NCBI GenBank assembly: GCA_045578425.1
Contig: JAZNKF010000068.1
Location: forward strand, 1 to 49,295
Direction of reading: 5' to 3'
Length of the DNA: 49,295 bases
From: RGIG3009 sp045578425
GTDB taxonomy: Bacteria > Bacillota > Clostridia > Oscillospirales > Acutalibacteraceae
The position numbers were made by a program, and so were the translations under genes. The number at the start of each line of letters is the position of its first letter. Position 1 is the first letter of the stretch. The notes under the pieces are model-generated. The model had not been told where the DNA came from and did not search any database. It saw nothing but the letters and a program-made list of their open reading frames with translations. Below are positions 40,373 through 49,289 of this stretch, piece by piece.

Positions 40373-42690
40373 ATACGATGTACCGCCAAAGCAACGACGG
40401 TCACGTCGTCACCTTTTTCATCGGTTTGACGCTCGCGTGCCGTATTGACAATGACTTGTGCTAAACCCTGTACGCCACCCGTGGTAATATCATATTCCCG
40501 CAACAATTCTTCGACCCATTCCACGCCGTCGTTGCTGACACCGTCGCTCATAAGTAACAACACGTCACCGTCTACTAAACGGTCCTTGGTTTGTGCAAAA
40601 GTCAGTTCATGCAAAATACCAAGCGGCAGTGAGGATTCGTCCAAACGACTCACACGGCCGTTACTATAAAGAAGCGATACCCCCGCCCCTGCTTTTAGCA
40701 ACTCCAAATCGCCCGTAAACAAATTGATAACGGCAATATCCAAGGTTGCCAAACTTTCGTCGTCTGCTTTGGCCATGATAGCGGTGTTAATCATTTTGAG
40801 CATACTTTCATACCCAAATCCGGCTTTTAACATTCTAACCGCTAATGCTGCCGCCAGAGCACTGTCCACTGCTGCACCGCCACCGCATCCCATTCCGTCA
40901 CTGAGTACGGTGATGTGCCTGCCGCTTCCGTCTTCAAAGAATTCTACGGCATCTCCGCAAAGTTTTTCACCACGGCAAACTAATTGCGAAAAACCAACTG
41001 CTACGCGAAACATGTGTTGTTCGGTAAACGAAACCCGTGTTGTTCCGGCGGCATATTCCAGCACCGGTCCCGAAAAAGAACGTCCACACAACTCCCCTAT
41101 TTTTCGACGAAAAGCTTCCGCATTTTTAGTATGATATTTTCCCTGTAACAACAACTCGATAATCATGCCTTGCTTACCGCCCACGCGACAAGAAATGCTA
41201 TGCAAAGCAATATGCTGCTTGTCAAATATATCCCGTAAATTTTGTTCGGTTTGGGTATCGGAATACTCCGGTTCGCAAAATTGCAAGGAGAGTTCCTGCA
41301 ACAAACTTGCCGTTCCGGAAAACTGGTCATTAACCACACTGCGTAATTCTTGCAGTCGGCGGAATGCACGCTCACGTATCGAAAAATCTTGGTATCCGTA
41401 GGTAAGACAATTTGTTAATTCTTCTTGGTGCAAACATTCGGTTTTCAGATAACCGGATAATTGTTCCGCCGTTACCGTTTCACCCGTACGTAATAGAGGG
41501 GTTATGTGATTAAGGGAATCCATGATTTTTGAAAAATTCTTTTCCCAACAAATCATTTTCTTTTTACACGTGCGACAAACCTTATTTGCAGCATCGCGGT
41601 ATGCCGCCCCGAGTTCCGGCGCTCCCAAATAAGATAACTGTTCCGAAACCGTATCTACTACCCCTGCCACCTCTGCCATGGCTTTGGCGACACAATCCAG
41701 TTTGAATGCCGCACTTTGTCTTACGGAAATCACCTCTTCGGACGGTTGATTCCGGGCAAAAACAGCCGCAACAAAATGTTCCGCTTTTAAAGGTGTAATC
41801 AAAAAGAATACCGCCGCTGTCAACGCTTCATACATACTAATCAAAACGGTAATATCTTGATGCGTGGGTATGCTCATTACCAAAACCACAGCCAGAAAAG
41901 TTGCCGCCGTTATCCATTTTCCCTTTTTGTGAAATACTGCCGCTATCAATCCGCCAAAAACATAAACCTGCGCCAAATAGAAAGACTCGGGCTTGGTCAG
42001 CAGCAATGCCACTCCCAGCAAAACACCCATAAGGCACCCGCCACTGATTTTTCCGCAACGACCGGCGAGCAACACAGCAAAAGCGGCTATAATACGCCCC
42101 GGTGAAATACCGCCCCATTCCACTCCAAACAGAACCATCATCCCCACGGCAAACACTAAACAAGCACTCAGCTGCATGGGCAAAGACATGGCTTGTCCTT
42201 TGTTTTGAAAAAGGTATGCCGCGGCAAAAGCAAAACCGCCTGCCAACAAACTTTCGGCGATAATGGTCATGGCAGCCATCAAACCGGGGGTTCCGCTCAA
42301 AAGTAAGGCACTGCCGGTAATCAGTGTACTTAAAAAGGCCACGGTTGCGGGGAAAATATTGGTTTGCGTTATAGCTTTGAATCCGCTGACAGACCAGCGG
42401 ATACCCGCCACGGCAACAAGCGCCGCAATATAGCGCATTGCAACGCTGACACCCTGAAAGGCATAACCAACAAGAGTGGCAATAAAAATCGGTAACGTAG
42501 CACCACCGCTGACTGCTGCCGCCAAACCGACACCAAACGGCATAAATCCGCCGTATACGGTTGCTTGCGGTAACAAAAAGCCAACTCCAACACCTAAAAT
42601 TAACCGTAGCAACGAGAATATTACTTTTTCCTTTCCCATAAAGTTTTTCTGTGCAACCGTCCCAAAACTACTATTGTTTGTGTCTTTCAT
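40366..42690 (-). CDS. spoIIE: Stage II sporulation protein E, PP2C-type phosphatase
   Basis: SpoIIE dephosphorylates the anti-anti-sigma factor SpoIIAA, switching on sigma-F in the forespore, and links to FtsZ at the polar septum. The 774-residue protein has an N-terminal membrane part with about ten helices (residues 24-310), a central cytoplasmic region with a cysteine cluster (CRTCKKKMICW) and a C-terminal PP2C domain with TVLSDGMGCGGGAAVDS and LLMSDGVSNDGVEW, the metal-binding acids. The ATG at 42690 is preferred to an upstream start at 42753. This is clear evidence for endospore formation. A terminator is at its 3' end. Confidence 0.95.
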   Translation of the reverse strand: MKDTNNSSFGTVAQKNFMGKEKVIFSLLRLILGVGVGFLLPQATVYGGFMPFGVGLAAAVSGGATLPIFIATLVGYAFQGVSVAMRYIAALVAVAGIRWSVSGFKAITQTNIFPATVAFLSTLITGSALLLSGTPGLMAAMTIIAESLLAGGFAFAAAYLFQNKGQAMSLPMQLSACLVFAVGMMVLFGVEWGGISPGRIIAAFAVLLAGRCGKISGGCLMGVLLGVALLLTKPESFYLAQVYVFGGLIAAVFHKKGKWITAATFLAVVLVMSIPTHQDITVLISMYEALTAAVFFLITPLKAEHFVAAVFARNQPSEEVISVRQSAAFKLDCVAKAMAEVAGVVDTVSEQLSYLGAPELGAAYRDAANKVCRTCKKKMICWEKNFSKIMDSLNHITPLLRTGETVTAEQLSGYLKTECLHQEELTNCLTYGYQDFSIRERAFRRLQELRSVVNDQFSGTASLLQELSLQFCEPEYSDTQTEQNLRDIFDKQHIALHSISCRVGGKQGMIIELLLQGKYHTKNAEAFRRKIGELCGRSFSGPVLEYAAGTTRVSFTEQHMFRVAVGFSQLVCRGEKLCGDAVEFFEDGSGRHITVLSDGMGCGGGAAVDSALAAALAVRMLKAGFGYESMLKMINTAIMAKADDESLATLDIAVINLFTGDLELLKAGAGVSLLYSNGRVSRLDESSLPLGILHELTFAQTKDRLVDGDVLLLMSDGVSNDGVEWVEELLREYDITTGGVQGLAQVIVNTARERQTDEKGDDVTVVALAVHRIK

Positions 42691-42720
42691 CTCTCTACAC
42701 CACCATATATTGATGTTTTC

Positions 42721-42754
42721 ATTATAAAACCATCTGTTTGCTGTTTTTGTCACA
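42721..42754 (-). promoter_or_regulatory. Candidate extended-spacer promoter of spoIIE
   Basis: On the minus strand a perfect TATAAT (42726-42721) lies 30 bases before the ATG. No -35 at 17 bases is seen, but TGTGAC is found with a 22-base spacer, and it overlaps TGACAAA (42752-42746), one mismatch from the Spo0A box TGNCGAA. In Bacillus subtilis the spoIIE promoter has a similar overlong spacer and is turned on by Spo0A. This is a suggestion only. Confidence 0.4.
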
Positions 42755-42826
42755 TATCGTATGCGAAAAGCAATTTGTTTTGCCTAAAAAGAGCGAACAA
42801 TCCACGAAATCTGTCGTTTGGTCTAT

Positions 42827-42854
42827 TTGGTACAGGCTATGAATATAGTAAAAT
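42827..42854 (+). promoter_or_regulatory. Possible promoter of the P-type ATPase gene
   Basis: TTGGTA (42827-42832) and TAAAAT (42849-42854) with a 16-base spacer, 25 bases before the TTG start. A weak call; other AT-rich boxes overlap. Confidence 0.35.
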
Positions 42855-42878
42855 ATCCTGCATCAGGGGGGCACAAGA

Positions 42879-45554
42879 TTGGAAAACTACAAAGAAAAAG
42901 GATTATCGGAACGCGAAATCAACGAATCGCGAAAACAATATGGCAGTAATTCCCTAACTCACAAAAAAAGGCAAGGGTTTTGGGGCCATTTTTTGAGTAA
43001 TTTTGGTGACCCTATTATTAAAGTGTTGTTAGCCGCGCTTGCCATTAATATTGTGTTTTTGTTTCGTCAGCACGACTGGTATGAATCGATTGGTATTGCC
43101 GTTGCCGTTTTGCTGGCAACTTTGGTCTCTACTTTGTCAGAATACGGCAGTGAATCGGCTTTTGAAAAGTTACAAGAGGAAAGCAGTGCGGTACAATGCC
43201 GCGTCAAACGTGACGGTCGGGTGTGTTTGGTTTCCCTAGACGATTTGGTAGTGGGTGATTTTGTCTTGTTACAAAGCGGAGAACAAGTGCCCGCAGACGG
43301 TCTTTTGCTGCATGGCGAGGTAACCGTTGACCAATCCGCGCTCAACGGCGAAAGCAACGAAGTAAAAAAACATCCTGACAGTCAGACAAGCGAGCCGTTA
43401 CTGACATCGATTAATCGCTTGTTCCGCGGCAGTGTTATCTGTTCAGGGAACGGTGCCATGCAGATAACGGCGGTCGGTGATGCAACAATTTACGGCAGTG
43501 TTGCAAACGAAATTCAAGAAGAAACCAGAGAAAGTCCTTTGAAGCTTCGTCTTGCCGGTTTGGCAAAGTTACTCAGCAAATTGGGATTTGTTGCCGCGGG
43601 TGTTGTGGCTTTTGCAGACTTGTTTCACCGTTTTGTGATAGAAAACGGGTATTCTTTTGCCAACATTGCCGCTTCGTTTTGCGACACCGGTACCGTAATA
43701 GGAAATCTGTTACACGCCGCTACACTTGCTATTACCGTGGTAGTAGTTGCCGTTCCCGAGGGGTTACCCATGATGATTACGGTGGTGCTTTCCTCCAATA
43801 TGCGACGCATGCTCAAAGACAACGTCTTGGTGCGTAAATTGGTGGGTATTGAAACTTCCGGCAGTATCAATATTTTGTTCAGCGACAAAACCGGTACGCT
43901 GACCAAAGGGAAACCCGAAGTTACACAATTTCTTGATGCTATCGGCAACACCTACATGCACCTTCCCCAACTTCAAAAAACAAAATTGTGGGATTTTGTA
44001 CGATTATCTTGTCTTTACAACACGGAAAGCGAATTTTCTTACGGAAAAATAATTGGCGGCAACGCCACCGACCGTGCCTTGCTAAATTACATTCGCGGTT
44101 TTCAAACTTTACACCGCCACGAAACACTCCTTAAATACCTTCCCTTTGACAGTGTAAAAAAGTGGTCTGCCGCCGAAATTGAGGGAACATTACCGATGGT
44201 AGATGGCACGCTCCTTTCTCGACTAACCTTTTACAAAGGTGCCGCCGAAAAATTGTTGCCTATTTGTAATCAATACATAGATAAGGAGGGAAGTACCAAA
44301 CCTTTAAACGAGTTACCATCGGCACTTGTTTCAGCTCGTCAAAAAATGGAGCGCGATGCTATGCGGGTATTGGTGTTGGCCATCTCTACACAACCGCTGA
44401 GCGAAAACCCGTCCGACTTGATTTTGCTGGGGTTTGTTGGATTGCGTGATGAACTGCGCCCCGAAGTACGGCGTTCGGTAAAATTGGTTAGGCAAGCGGG
44501 GATTCAAACCGTCATGATAACGGGTGACGGCAAGCAAACCGCCGCCGCCATTGCCCGCGCCGCCGGTTTGCTGAATGACACCGACGACAAAACTTATGCG
44601 GTGTTAAGCGGAGAAGAATTGGAAAAGATAAGTGACGAAACGTTGCGACAAAAAATGCCGCTGTTACGGGTTATCTCACGCGCGTTGCCGACCGACAAAA
44701 GCCGTCTAGTTCGCCTTTCACAAGAAAACGGATTAGTCGTCGGCATGACGGGTGATGGAGTCAACGATGCACCCGCGCTTAAAAAAGCCGACGTAGGATT
44801 TGCCATGGGAAGCGGTACCGAAGTAGCCAAGCAGGCGGGTGATATTGTTGTTTTGGATGATAATTTTTCTTCTGTAGTCAAGGCCATCTTATACGGGCGA
44901 ACCATCTTTAAAAGTATTCGGAAATTTATTGTGTTCCAACTGACCATGAATCTTTGCGCGGTGGGAATTTCGATTATCGGTCCGTTTATCGGTGTGGAAA
45001 CACCTGTTACCGTGGTGCAAATGCTGTGGATAAACATTATTATGGATACATTAGCGGGATTGGCATTTGCCGGTGAGCCGCCACTTCCGGAATATTTACA
45101 AGAACCACCAAAACGGCGGGATGAACCGATACTCAATCGCTATATGCTCAACCAAATTCTGTGTACCGGCGGTTTTACCGTGGCATTATGCGTTGCCTTT
45201 TTGAAAATGGACCTTTCCAAAGTGCTGTTTCGGTACAATACGGCACCGATATACTGGATGACGGCGTTTTTTGCTTTGTTTATCTTTTGCGGTATTTTTA
45301 ACAGTTTTAACGCAAGAACATATCGGCTGAATTTGCTGGCGTATTTGCGCAAAAATCCGTTGTTTATGGTGATTATGAGCGTGGTAACACTGGTACAAAT
45401 CGGGCTTATTTATTACGGCGGTACGCTGTTTCGAACGGCGGCTCTCTCATTTCATGAACTGCTGCTAATTGCCGGTGTTTCGGCTTTGGTAATTCCGTTC
45501 GACTGGTTGCGCAAGGTCCTGTTGCGACTATTCCATCGGAAAGGGAGTTTATAG
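42879..45554 (+). CDS. P-type cation (probably Ca2+) transporting ATPase
   Basis: This 891-residue type II P-type ATPase should export calcium using ATP. It has the actuator motif ALNGES (154-159), M4 VAVPEGLP (291-298) that in Ca2+ pumps provides ion ligands, the phosphorylated D336 in FSDKTGTLTKG, MITGDG, and the hinge MTGDGVNDAPALKKADVGFA. The M5-M6 region TMNLCAVGISIIGPFIG...LWINIIMDTLAGLAFAGEPP resembles PMCA-like bacterial pumps. About ten membrane helices are present. The start is TTG 42879, with AGGGGGG seven bases upstream; no ATG is in range. It stands alone, before a membrane protein. Confidence 0.9.
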   Translation: MENYKEKGLSEREINESRKQYGSNSLTHKKRQGFWGHFLSNFGDPIIKVLLAALAINIVFLFRQHDWYESIGIAVAVLLATLVSTLSEYGSESAFEKLQEESSAVQCRVKRDGRVCLVSLDDLVVGDFVLLQSGEQVPADGLLLHGEVTVDQSALNGESNEVKKHPDSQTSEPLLTSINRLFRGSVICSGNGAMQITAVGDATIYGSVANEIQEETRESPLKLRLAGLAKLLSKLGFVAAGVVAFADLFHRFVIENGYSFANIAASFCDTGTVIGNLLHAATLAITVVVVAVPEGLPMMITVVLSSNMRRMLKDNVLVRKLVGIETSGSINILFSDKTGTLTKGKPEVTQFLDAIGNTYMHLPQLQKTKLWDFVRLSCLYNTESEFSYGKIIGGNATDRALLNYIRGFQTLHRHETLLKYLPFDSVKKWSAAEIEGTLPMVDGTLLSRLTFYKGAAEKLLPICNQYIDKEGSTKPLNELPSALVSARQKMERDAMRVLVLAISTQPLSENPSDLILLGFVGLRDELRPEVRRSVKLVRQAGIQTVMITGDGKQTAAAIARAAGLLNDTDDKTYAVLSGEELEKISDETLRQKMPLLRVISRALPTDKSRLVRLSQENGLVVGMTGDGVNDAPALKKADVGFAMGSGTEVAKQAGDIVVLDDNFSSVVKAILYGRTIFKSIRKFIVFQLTMNLCAVGISIIGPFIGVETPVTVVQMLWINIIMDTLAGLAFAGEPPLPEYLQEPPKRRDEPILNRYMLNQILCTGGFTVALCVAFLKMDLSKVLFRYNTAPIYWMTAFFALFIFCGIFNSFNARTYRLNLLAYLRKNPLFMVIMSVVTLVQIGLIYYGGTLFRTAALSFHELLLIAGVSALVIPFDWLRKVLLRLFHRKGSL

Positions 45555-45604
45555 ATTAAAATATAAAGCGGCGGCTTATACTATTTTTTGGAGAGTGATA
45601 GTAT

Positions 45605-46381
45605 ATGCCGTCGCAAATTTTATATATTCACCCAAAGCAGGCAAGGAAACTGCTTTCGGGACACTGGAAAAGTGCTTTGTCTGTTGAGGGTTTTATACTG
45701 TTATGCCAAGCACTGCCGATTCTTTTGTGGATTCTTTTGGTAAACACTGTCACGACAGAACAAAGTGTTATCGGTTGTGTGGTACTCTTGTGGGCAGATT
45801 TGTTGTTGCTTTCCCCCTTGAAAGCAGGAAGGGCCTTGTTTTATAACGGCATCGCCAAACAAGAAAAAGCCGTTGGTTTTTCACGTCTTTTTTTCTTTTT
45901 CAAAACAGGGTACCGGCGCGCGGTTCGCTGGAGATTACGACTTTGGCTCACTCGGTACGGTTACTGGTTATTAGCATTACTGCCTTGCTCCGCTTTGCTT
46001 TTTTGGAATCGTTTTTTACAAAGCTATCCCGTGCTTTCCGCTATTTCCCTTTTGTTGGCGGTTGTTTTGGGGGTCTTTGCTGTTGTATTCACCGAAATTC
46101 GGTTGTTGCGGTATTTGGCGGCGGTATACTTCCTACCCTACTCCTTGCCGTTTAAAGGGATTTTTGAACTATCCAAAACCATTTTTGCAAAGCAGCTAAA
46201 TCGCTGGGTAAATTTTTATCTTGCGTACGGTCATTTGCTACTGCTCCCCCCTGTGTTTCACGCCGCCCGCGCCGCTACGGTAAACACGATGATGCAGGAG
46301 TTTGCAAAACAACCCTTGCAACATTGGAAAAATCATGGTAAAATATTGAGCGAATTATATGACATCTTGGAGGAAACATGA
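45605..46381 (+). CDS. Membrane protein of unknown function, coupled to an ABC-F gene
   Basis: I do not recognise this 258-residue protein. It has a short cytoplasmic start, hydrophobic segments near 25-47, 52-70, 118-138, 142-168 and 207-225, and a basic, aromatic-rich loop (FFKTGYRRAVRWRLRLW, about 99-115). The C-terminus is charged. No signal peptide, ATPase or catalytic motif is visible. GGAGAG lies 9 bases before the ATG. Its stop overlaps the ABC-F start as ATGA, so the two are translated together. A weak AT-rich hairpin with a T-run (about 45563-45588) precedes it. Confidence 0.65.
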   Translation: MPSQILYIHPKQARKLLSGHWKSALSVEGFILLCQALPILLWILLVNTVTTEQSVIGCVVLLWADLLLLSPLKAGRALFYNGIAKQEKAVGFSRLFFFFKTGYRRAVRWRLRLWLTRYGYWLLALLPCSALLFWNRFLQSYPVLSAISLLLAVVLGVFAVVFTEIRLLRYLAAVYFLPYSLPFKGIFELSKTIFAKQLNRWVNFYLAYGHLLLLPPVFHAARAATVNTMMQEFAKQPLQHWKNHGKILSELYDILEET

Positions 46382-47976
46382 TTACCGTATCGGATTTAGG
46401 AATTAATTTTAGCGGACAAAACTTATTCACACACGTAAACTTGCTGTTCACCCCCGGCAACTGTTACGGCGTTATCGGTGCCAACGGTGCCGGTAAATCC
46501 ACCTTTTTGCGCATTTTATCGGGGGATTTGGAACCCTCTTCCGGTGAAGTGATTATCGACAAAAAGAACCGTATGTCGGTGTTAAAACAAGACCACTACG
46601 CGTACGATGAATATACTGTGCTGGATACCATCATTTTGGGGAATCCGCGGTTGTATGAGATTATGCAACAAAAAGACGCGCTTTACGCTAAAGAAGATTT
46701 CACCGAAGAAGACGGCGTTTTAGCTTCGGAACTCGAAGGCGAGTTCGCCGAACTCAATGGTTGGGAAGCCGAAACCGAAGCGGGTCAAATTCTGCAAGGA
46801 TTGGGGCTTTCCACGGATTTGTTATATCAGCCCATGTCTTCCTTACCGGATAAAGACAAAGTTAAAGTATTATTGGCGCAAGCTTTGTTTGGTCAACCGG
46901 ATATTATTTTGCTGGACGAGCCAACCAACCACTTGGACATTGCTTCCATTGCGTGGTTGGAAGATTTCTTGATGGATTATGTCGGCACGGTCATTGTGGT
47001 ATCGCACGACCGTCACTTCCTGAACAACGTTTGCACACATATTGTCGACGTTGACTACAACAAAATCAAAATTTACGTCGGCAACTACGATTTCTGGTAT
47101 GAGTCCAGCCAACTCATGCAAAAAATCATGAAAGAACAAAACAAAAAAGCGGAAGATAAAATTCGCGAATTGCAAAACTTTATCCAACGCTTTTCGGCGA
47201 ATAAATCTAAATCCAAGCAAGCCACTTCCCGTAAAAAGTTGATTGAAAAATTGACAGTGGAAGAAATGCCTGCCTCGTCGCGGCGGTATCCGTTTGTTGG
47301 GTTTACCATGGACCGCGAAGCGGGCAAAGAGATTTTGGCAGTGGAAGACTTGTGCTTGACAGTCGACGGTGAAACCGTGCTCAACAAAGTTTCGTTCCGT
47401 GTCAACAAAGGCGACAAGATTGCCTTTGTGGGTGAAAACGAATTGGCCATCACCGCATTGTTCCGCGTGTTGGCAGAGGAAATCACCGCCGATTCCGGCT
47501 CGTTCAAATGGGGCGGTACTACTTCGCAATCGTTCTTCCCCAAAGACAATTCCGCATTCTTTGACGATTGCGATTTGAACTTGTTACAATGGCTCAACCA
47601 ATACTCCCAAGATAATACCGAAACATACTTACGCGGATTTTTGGGAAAAATGCTCTTTTCCGGTGACGACGTGCAAAAACCTGTCAAAGTGTTATCGGGT
47701 GGCGAAAAAGTGCGTTGTATGTTGTCGCGCATGATGATGTTTGGCGCCAACGTGCTGGTGCTGGACCAACCCACCAACCACTTGGATTTGGAGTCCATCA
47801 CCGCCGTCAACGACGGATTAATTGATTTTAAGGGGAACGTACTCTTCTCGTCATACGACCACCAATTCATTCAAACAGTTGCCAACCGTATCATCGAATT
47901 TTTACCCGACGGTAGCATCATTGATAAAATGATGACCTACGACGAGTATTTGGAATGGAAAGCAGAAAACAGATAA
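46378..47976 (+). CDS. ABC-F family protein, YbiT-like, with degenerate second ATPase domain
   Basis: This 532-residue soluble ABC-F protein has an intact NBD1 Walker A (GANGAGKST), a degenerate signature (MSSLPDKDKVKVLLAQALFG in place of LSGG-E) and a normal Walker B (IILLDEPTNHLDIASI). NBD2 has GENELAITALF, lacking the Walker A lysine, with signature LSGGEKVRCMLSRMM. Its Walker B reads LVLDQPTNHLDLES, Gln for the catalytic Glu, and the H-loop reads FSSYDHQF with Tyr for His. The linker between is basic. Such YbiT-like proteins work on the ribosome; loss of several NBD2 residues suggests one site only binds or has a structural role. ATGA overlap with the upstream gene. Confidence 0.88.
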   Translation: MITVSDLGINFSGQNLFTHVNLLFTPGNCYGVIGANGAGKSTFLRILSGDLEPSSGEVIIDKKNRMSVLKQDHYAYDEYTVLDTIILGNPRLYEIMQQKDALYAKEDFTEEDGVLASELEGEFAELNGWEAETEAGQILQGLGLSTDLLYQPMSSLPDKDKVKVLLAQALFGQPDIILLDEPTNHLDIASIAWLEDFLMDYVGTVIVVSHDRHFLNNVCTHIVDVDYNKIKIYVGNYDFWYESSQLMQKIMKEQNKKAEDKIRELQNFIQRFSANKSKSKQATSRKKLIEKLTVEEMPASSRRYPFVGFTMDREAGKEILAVEDLCLTVDGETVLNKVSFRVNKGDKIAFVGENELAITALFRVLAEEITADSGSFKWGGTTSQSFFPKDNSAFFDDCDLNLLQWLNQYSQDNTETYLRGFLGKMLFSGDDVQKPVKVLSGGEKVRCMLSRMMMFGANVLVLDQPTNHLDLESITAVNDGLIDFKGNVLFSSYDHQFIQTVANRIIEFLPDGSIIDKMMTYDEYLEWKAENR

Positions 47977-47987
47977 CGCCATAGAAC

Positions 47988-48027
47988 ATCGGGTACAGCC
48001 AAATGGCTGTACCCGATTTCTTTTGTC
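47988..48027 (+). terminator. Terminator after the YbiT-like ABC-F gene
   Basis: ATCGGGTACAGCCA pairs with TGGCTGTACCCGAT, followed by TTCTTTTGTC. T-richness is only on the plus side, so it mainly ends the ABC-F transcript; I see no separate terminator for cotJC. Confidence 0.85.
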
Positions 48028-48036
48028 TTTTCCCTG

Positions 48037-48645
48037 TTATTTCCCGCAGTTTTTGTCAAAGCTGGGGTTGCAGGCGTAGAAGTTTTTGCTGTTGAGTCGG
48101 TCGGTGGTGAGTTGCAAGCCTTCGCCAAAACGTTGATAGTGTACGACTTCGCGTTCGCGCAGGAATTTTAACGGGTCGCGTACATCGGGGTCGTCAATAA
48201 GACGCAACAAATTGTCGTACGTGGTGCGCGCTTTTTGTTCGGCTGCCATATCTTCGTGCAGGTCAGTGATGGTATCGCCTTTGACGCCGATATATTCTGC
48301 TCGCCACGGCACAGCCGATGCCGCAATCGGGTACACACCGGTGGTATGGTCGACAAAGTATTTGTCGAAACCGGATTTAACAATCTCTTCGGGCGTGAGG
48401 TTACGGGTGAGTTGATAGACCATGGCACAAATCATTTCCAGGTGCGCCAATTCTTCGGTGCCGATGTCGGTGAGCAATCCTTTGAGTTCGCCATACGGCA
48501 TGCTGTACCGTTGCGAAAGATAGCGCATGGAAGCGCCGAGTTCCCCATCGGGTCCGCCGTATTGCGTGATGATGATTTGCGCAATTTTTGGATTTGGATT
48601 GGCTATCTTGACGGGATATTGCAATTTTTTCTCATACTGCCACAT
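48037..48645 (-). CDS. cotJC: Spore coat protein CotJC, manganese catalase family
   Basis: This 202-residue spore coat protein is related to manganese catalases. The four-helix-bundle ligand pattern is seen in GELGASMRYLSQRY, IGTEELAHLEMICAMVY, EDMAAEQKARTTYDNLL and REVVHYQRFGEGLQ, with the Glu and His residues that hold the metal pair. MWQYEKKLQYPVKI is the usual opening. The ATG at 48645 has a G-rich run 6 bases upstream; a GTG at 48663 is an alternative. It is last in the cotJABC operon. Confidence 0.93.
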   Translation of the reverse strand: MWQYEKKLQYPVKIANPNPKIAQIIITQYGGPDGELGASMRYLSQRYSMPYGELKGLLTDIGTEELAHLEMICAMVYQLTRNLTPEEIVKSGFDKYFVDHTTGVYPIAASAVPWRAEYIGVKGDTITDLHEDMAAEQKARTTYDNLLRLIDDPDVRDPLKFLREREVVHYQRFGEGLQLTTDRLNSKNFYACNPSFDKNCGK

Positions 48646-48901
48646 GTTTAACCCCCCAATCACATTCCCACGGCCACGGATTGTTTACCCATGTCCAGCA
48701 TTCGCCGCGTACGTCTTTATCGGTGACAACGTACGGACCGAATTTTTCTTCGTATTCCATCACCAGTGCGGCGCGTTCCGCTTGGAGTTCTTGGCGTTTT
48801 TGGAGCGCGCAGGTGTCGCCGGGATGTGTGTCGAGATACAAGCCCATTTCCAAAATGGCAAAATCGTAGGCATGGATGCGACGTACCAATTGTTTATCCA
48901 C
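48632..48901 (-). CDS. cotJB: Spore coat protein CotJB
   Basis: This 89-residue coat protein matches CotJB: RRIHAYDFAILEMGLYLDTH near the start, a helix of about 15 charged residues, YEEKFGPYVVTDKD and the hallmark WTWVNNPWPWE near the end. The start is the GTG at 48901. It overlaps cotJA upstream and cotJC downstream by 8 and 14 bases. Confidence 0.9.
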   Translation of the reverse strand: MDKQLVRRIHAYDFAILEMGLYLDTHPGDTCALQKRQELQAERAALVMEYEEKFGPYVVTDKDVRGECWTWVNNPWPWECDWGVKHVAV

Positions 48902-49172
48902 AGCGGCAACCTCCCCCTGCTAAGAACGGTTTATCCAATTCGGGAAACAGCGTACCGTGGCAAAAAGCCTCTTCCGGTGTGAATACGGTACCAAACGTTT
49001 GCCACGGCACGTATGCCATGGCGACGACCATGTCTTCACACGACGTGCGCGCAACTGTGTTTTGTTGGCAGTCACACGGTGTCGGTGTCGGCATGGAACG
49101 ATTATACGGCATGGACGCAAAACGGTTGTCGGAACAACCCATGGTGCGTCTGCCGTAATACGCATGATTCAT
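48894..49172 (-). CDS. cotJA: Spore coat associated protein CotJA
   Basis: This 92-residue protein matches CotJA in MAYVPWQTFGTVFTPEEAF and GTLFPELDKPFLAGGG. The N-terminal half is rich in Arg, Pro and Cys (SMPTPTPCDCQQ). GGAGAG precedes the ATG at 49172. No clear sigma-E promoter could be picked out in the 60 bases upstream, although this operon is sigma-E driven in Bacillus. Confidence 0.9.
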   Translation of the reverse strand: MNHAYYGRRTMGCSDNRFASMPYNRSMPTPTPCDCQQNTVARTSCEDMVVAMAYVPWQTFGTVFTPEEAFCHGTLFPELDKPFLAGGGCRCG

Positions 49173-49253
49173 TGTGCTCTCTCCTTCTCGTTTTTTGGGA
49201 ATTGATATCCCTTTACCATCCTATGAGCGTGTCCCGAGAAAGGTGAAAAAATG

Positions 49254-49289
49254 AAGAACAGCCGCATCAAAAACGATGCGGCTGTTCTT
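49254..49289 (-). terminator. Hairpin terminator for a minus-strand gene beyond the window
   Basis: AAGAACAGCCGCATC (49254-49268) and its complement (49275-49289) form a 15-base stem. On the minus strand it is followed by CATTTTTTC, so it ends a transcript coming from the right, upstream of cotJA. Confidence 0.75.

Noticed and set aside
45555..45604. Terminator after the P-type ATPase (TATAAAGC / GCTTATA plus T-run)
   Set aside because: The stem is short, AT-rich and has a bulge, so I note it only as a weak possibility.
46870..47870. Long antisense frames (219 and 261 residues) opposite the YbiT-like ABC-F gene
   Set aside because: They mirror the ABC-F motifs in the opposite strand and lack start signals; codon bias of the real gene explains them.
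49173..49250. Sigma-E promoter for cotJABC
   Set aside because: No -10/-35 pair with acceptable match and spacing could be identified by eye.
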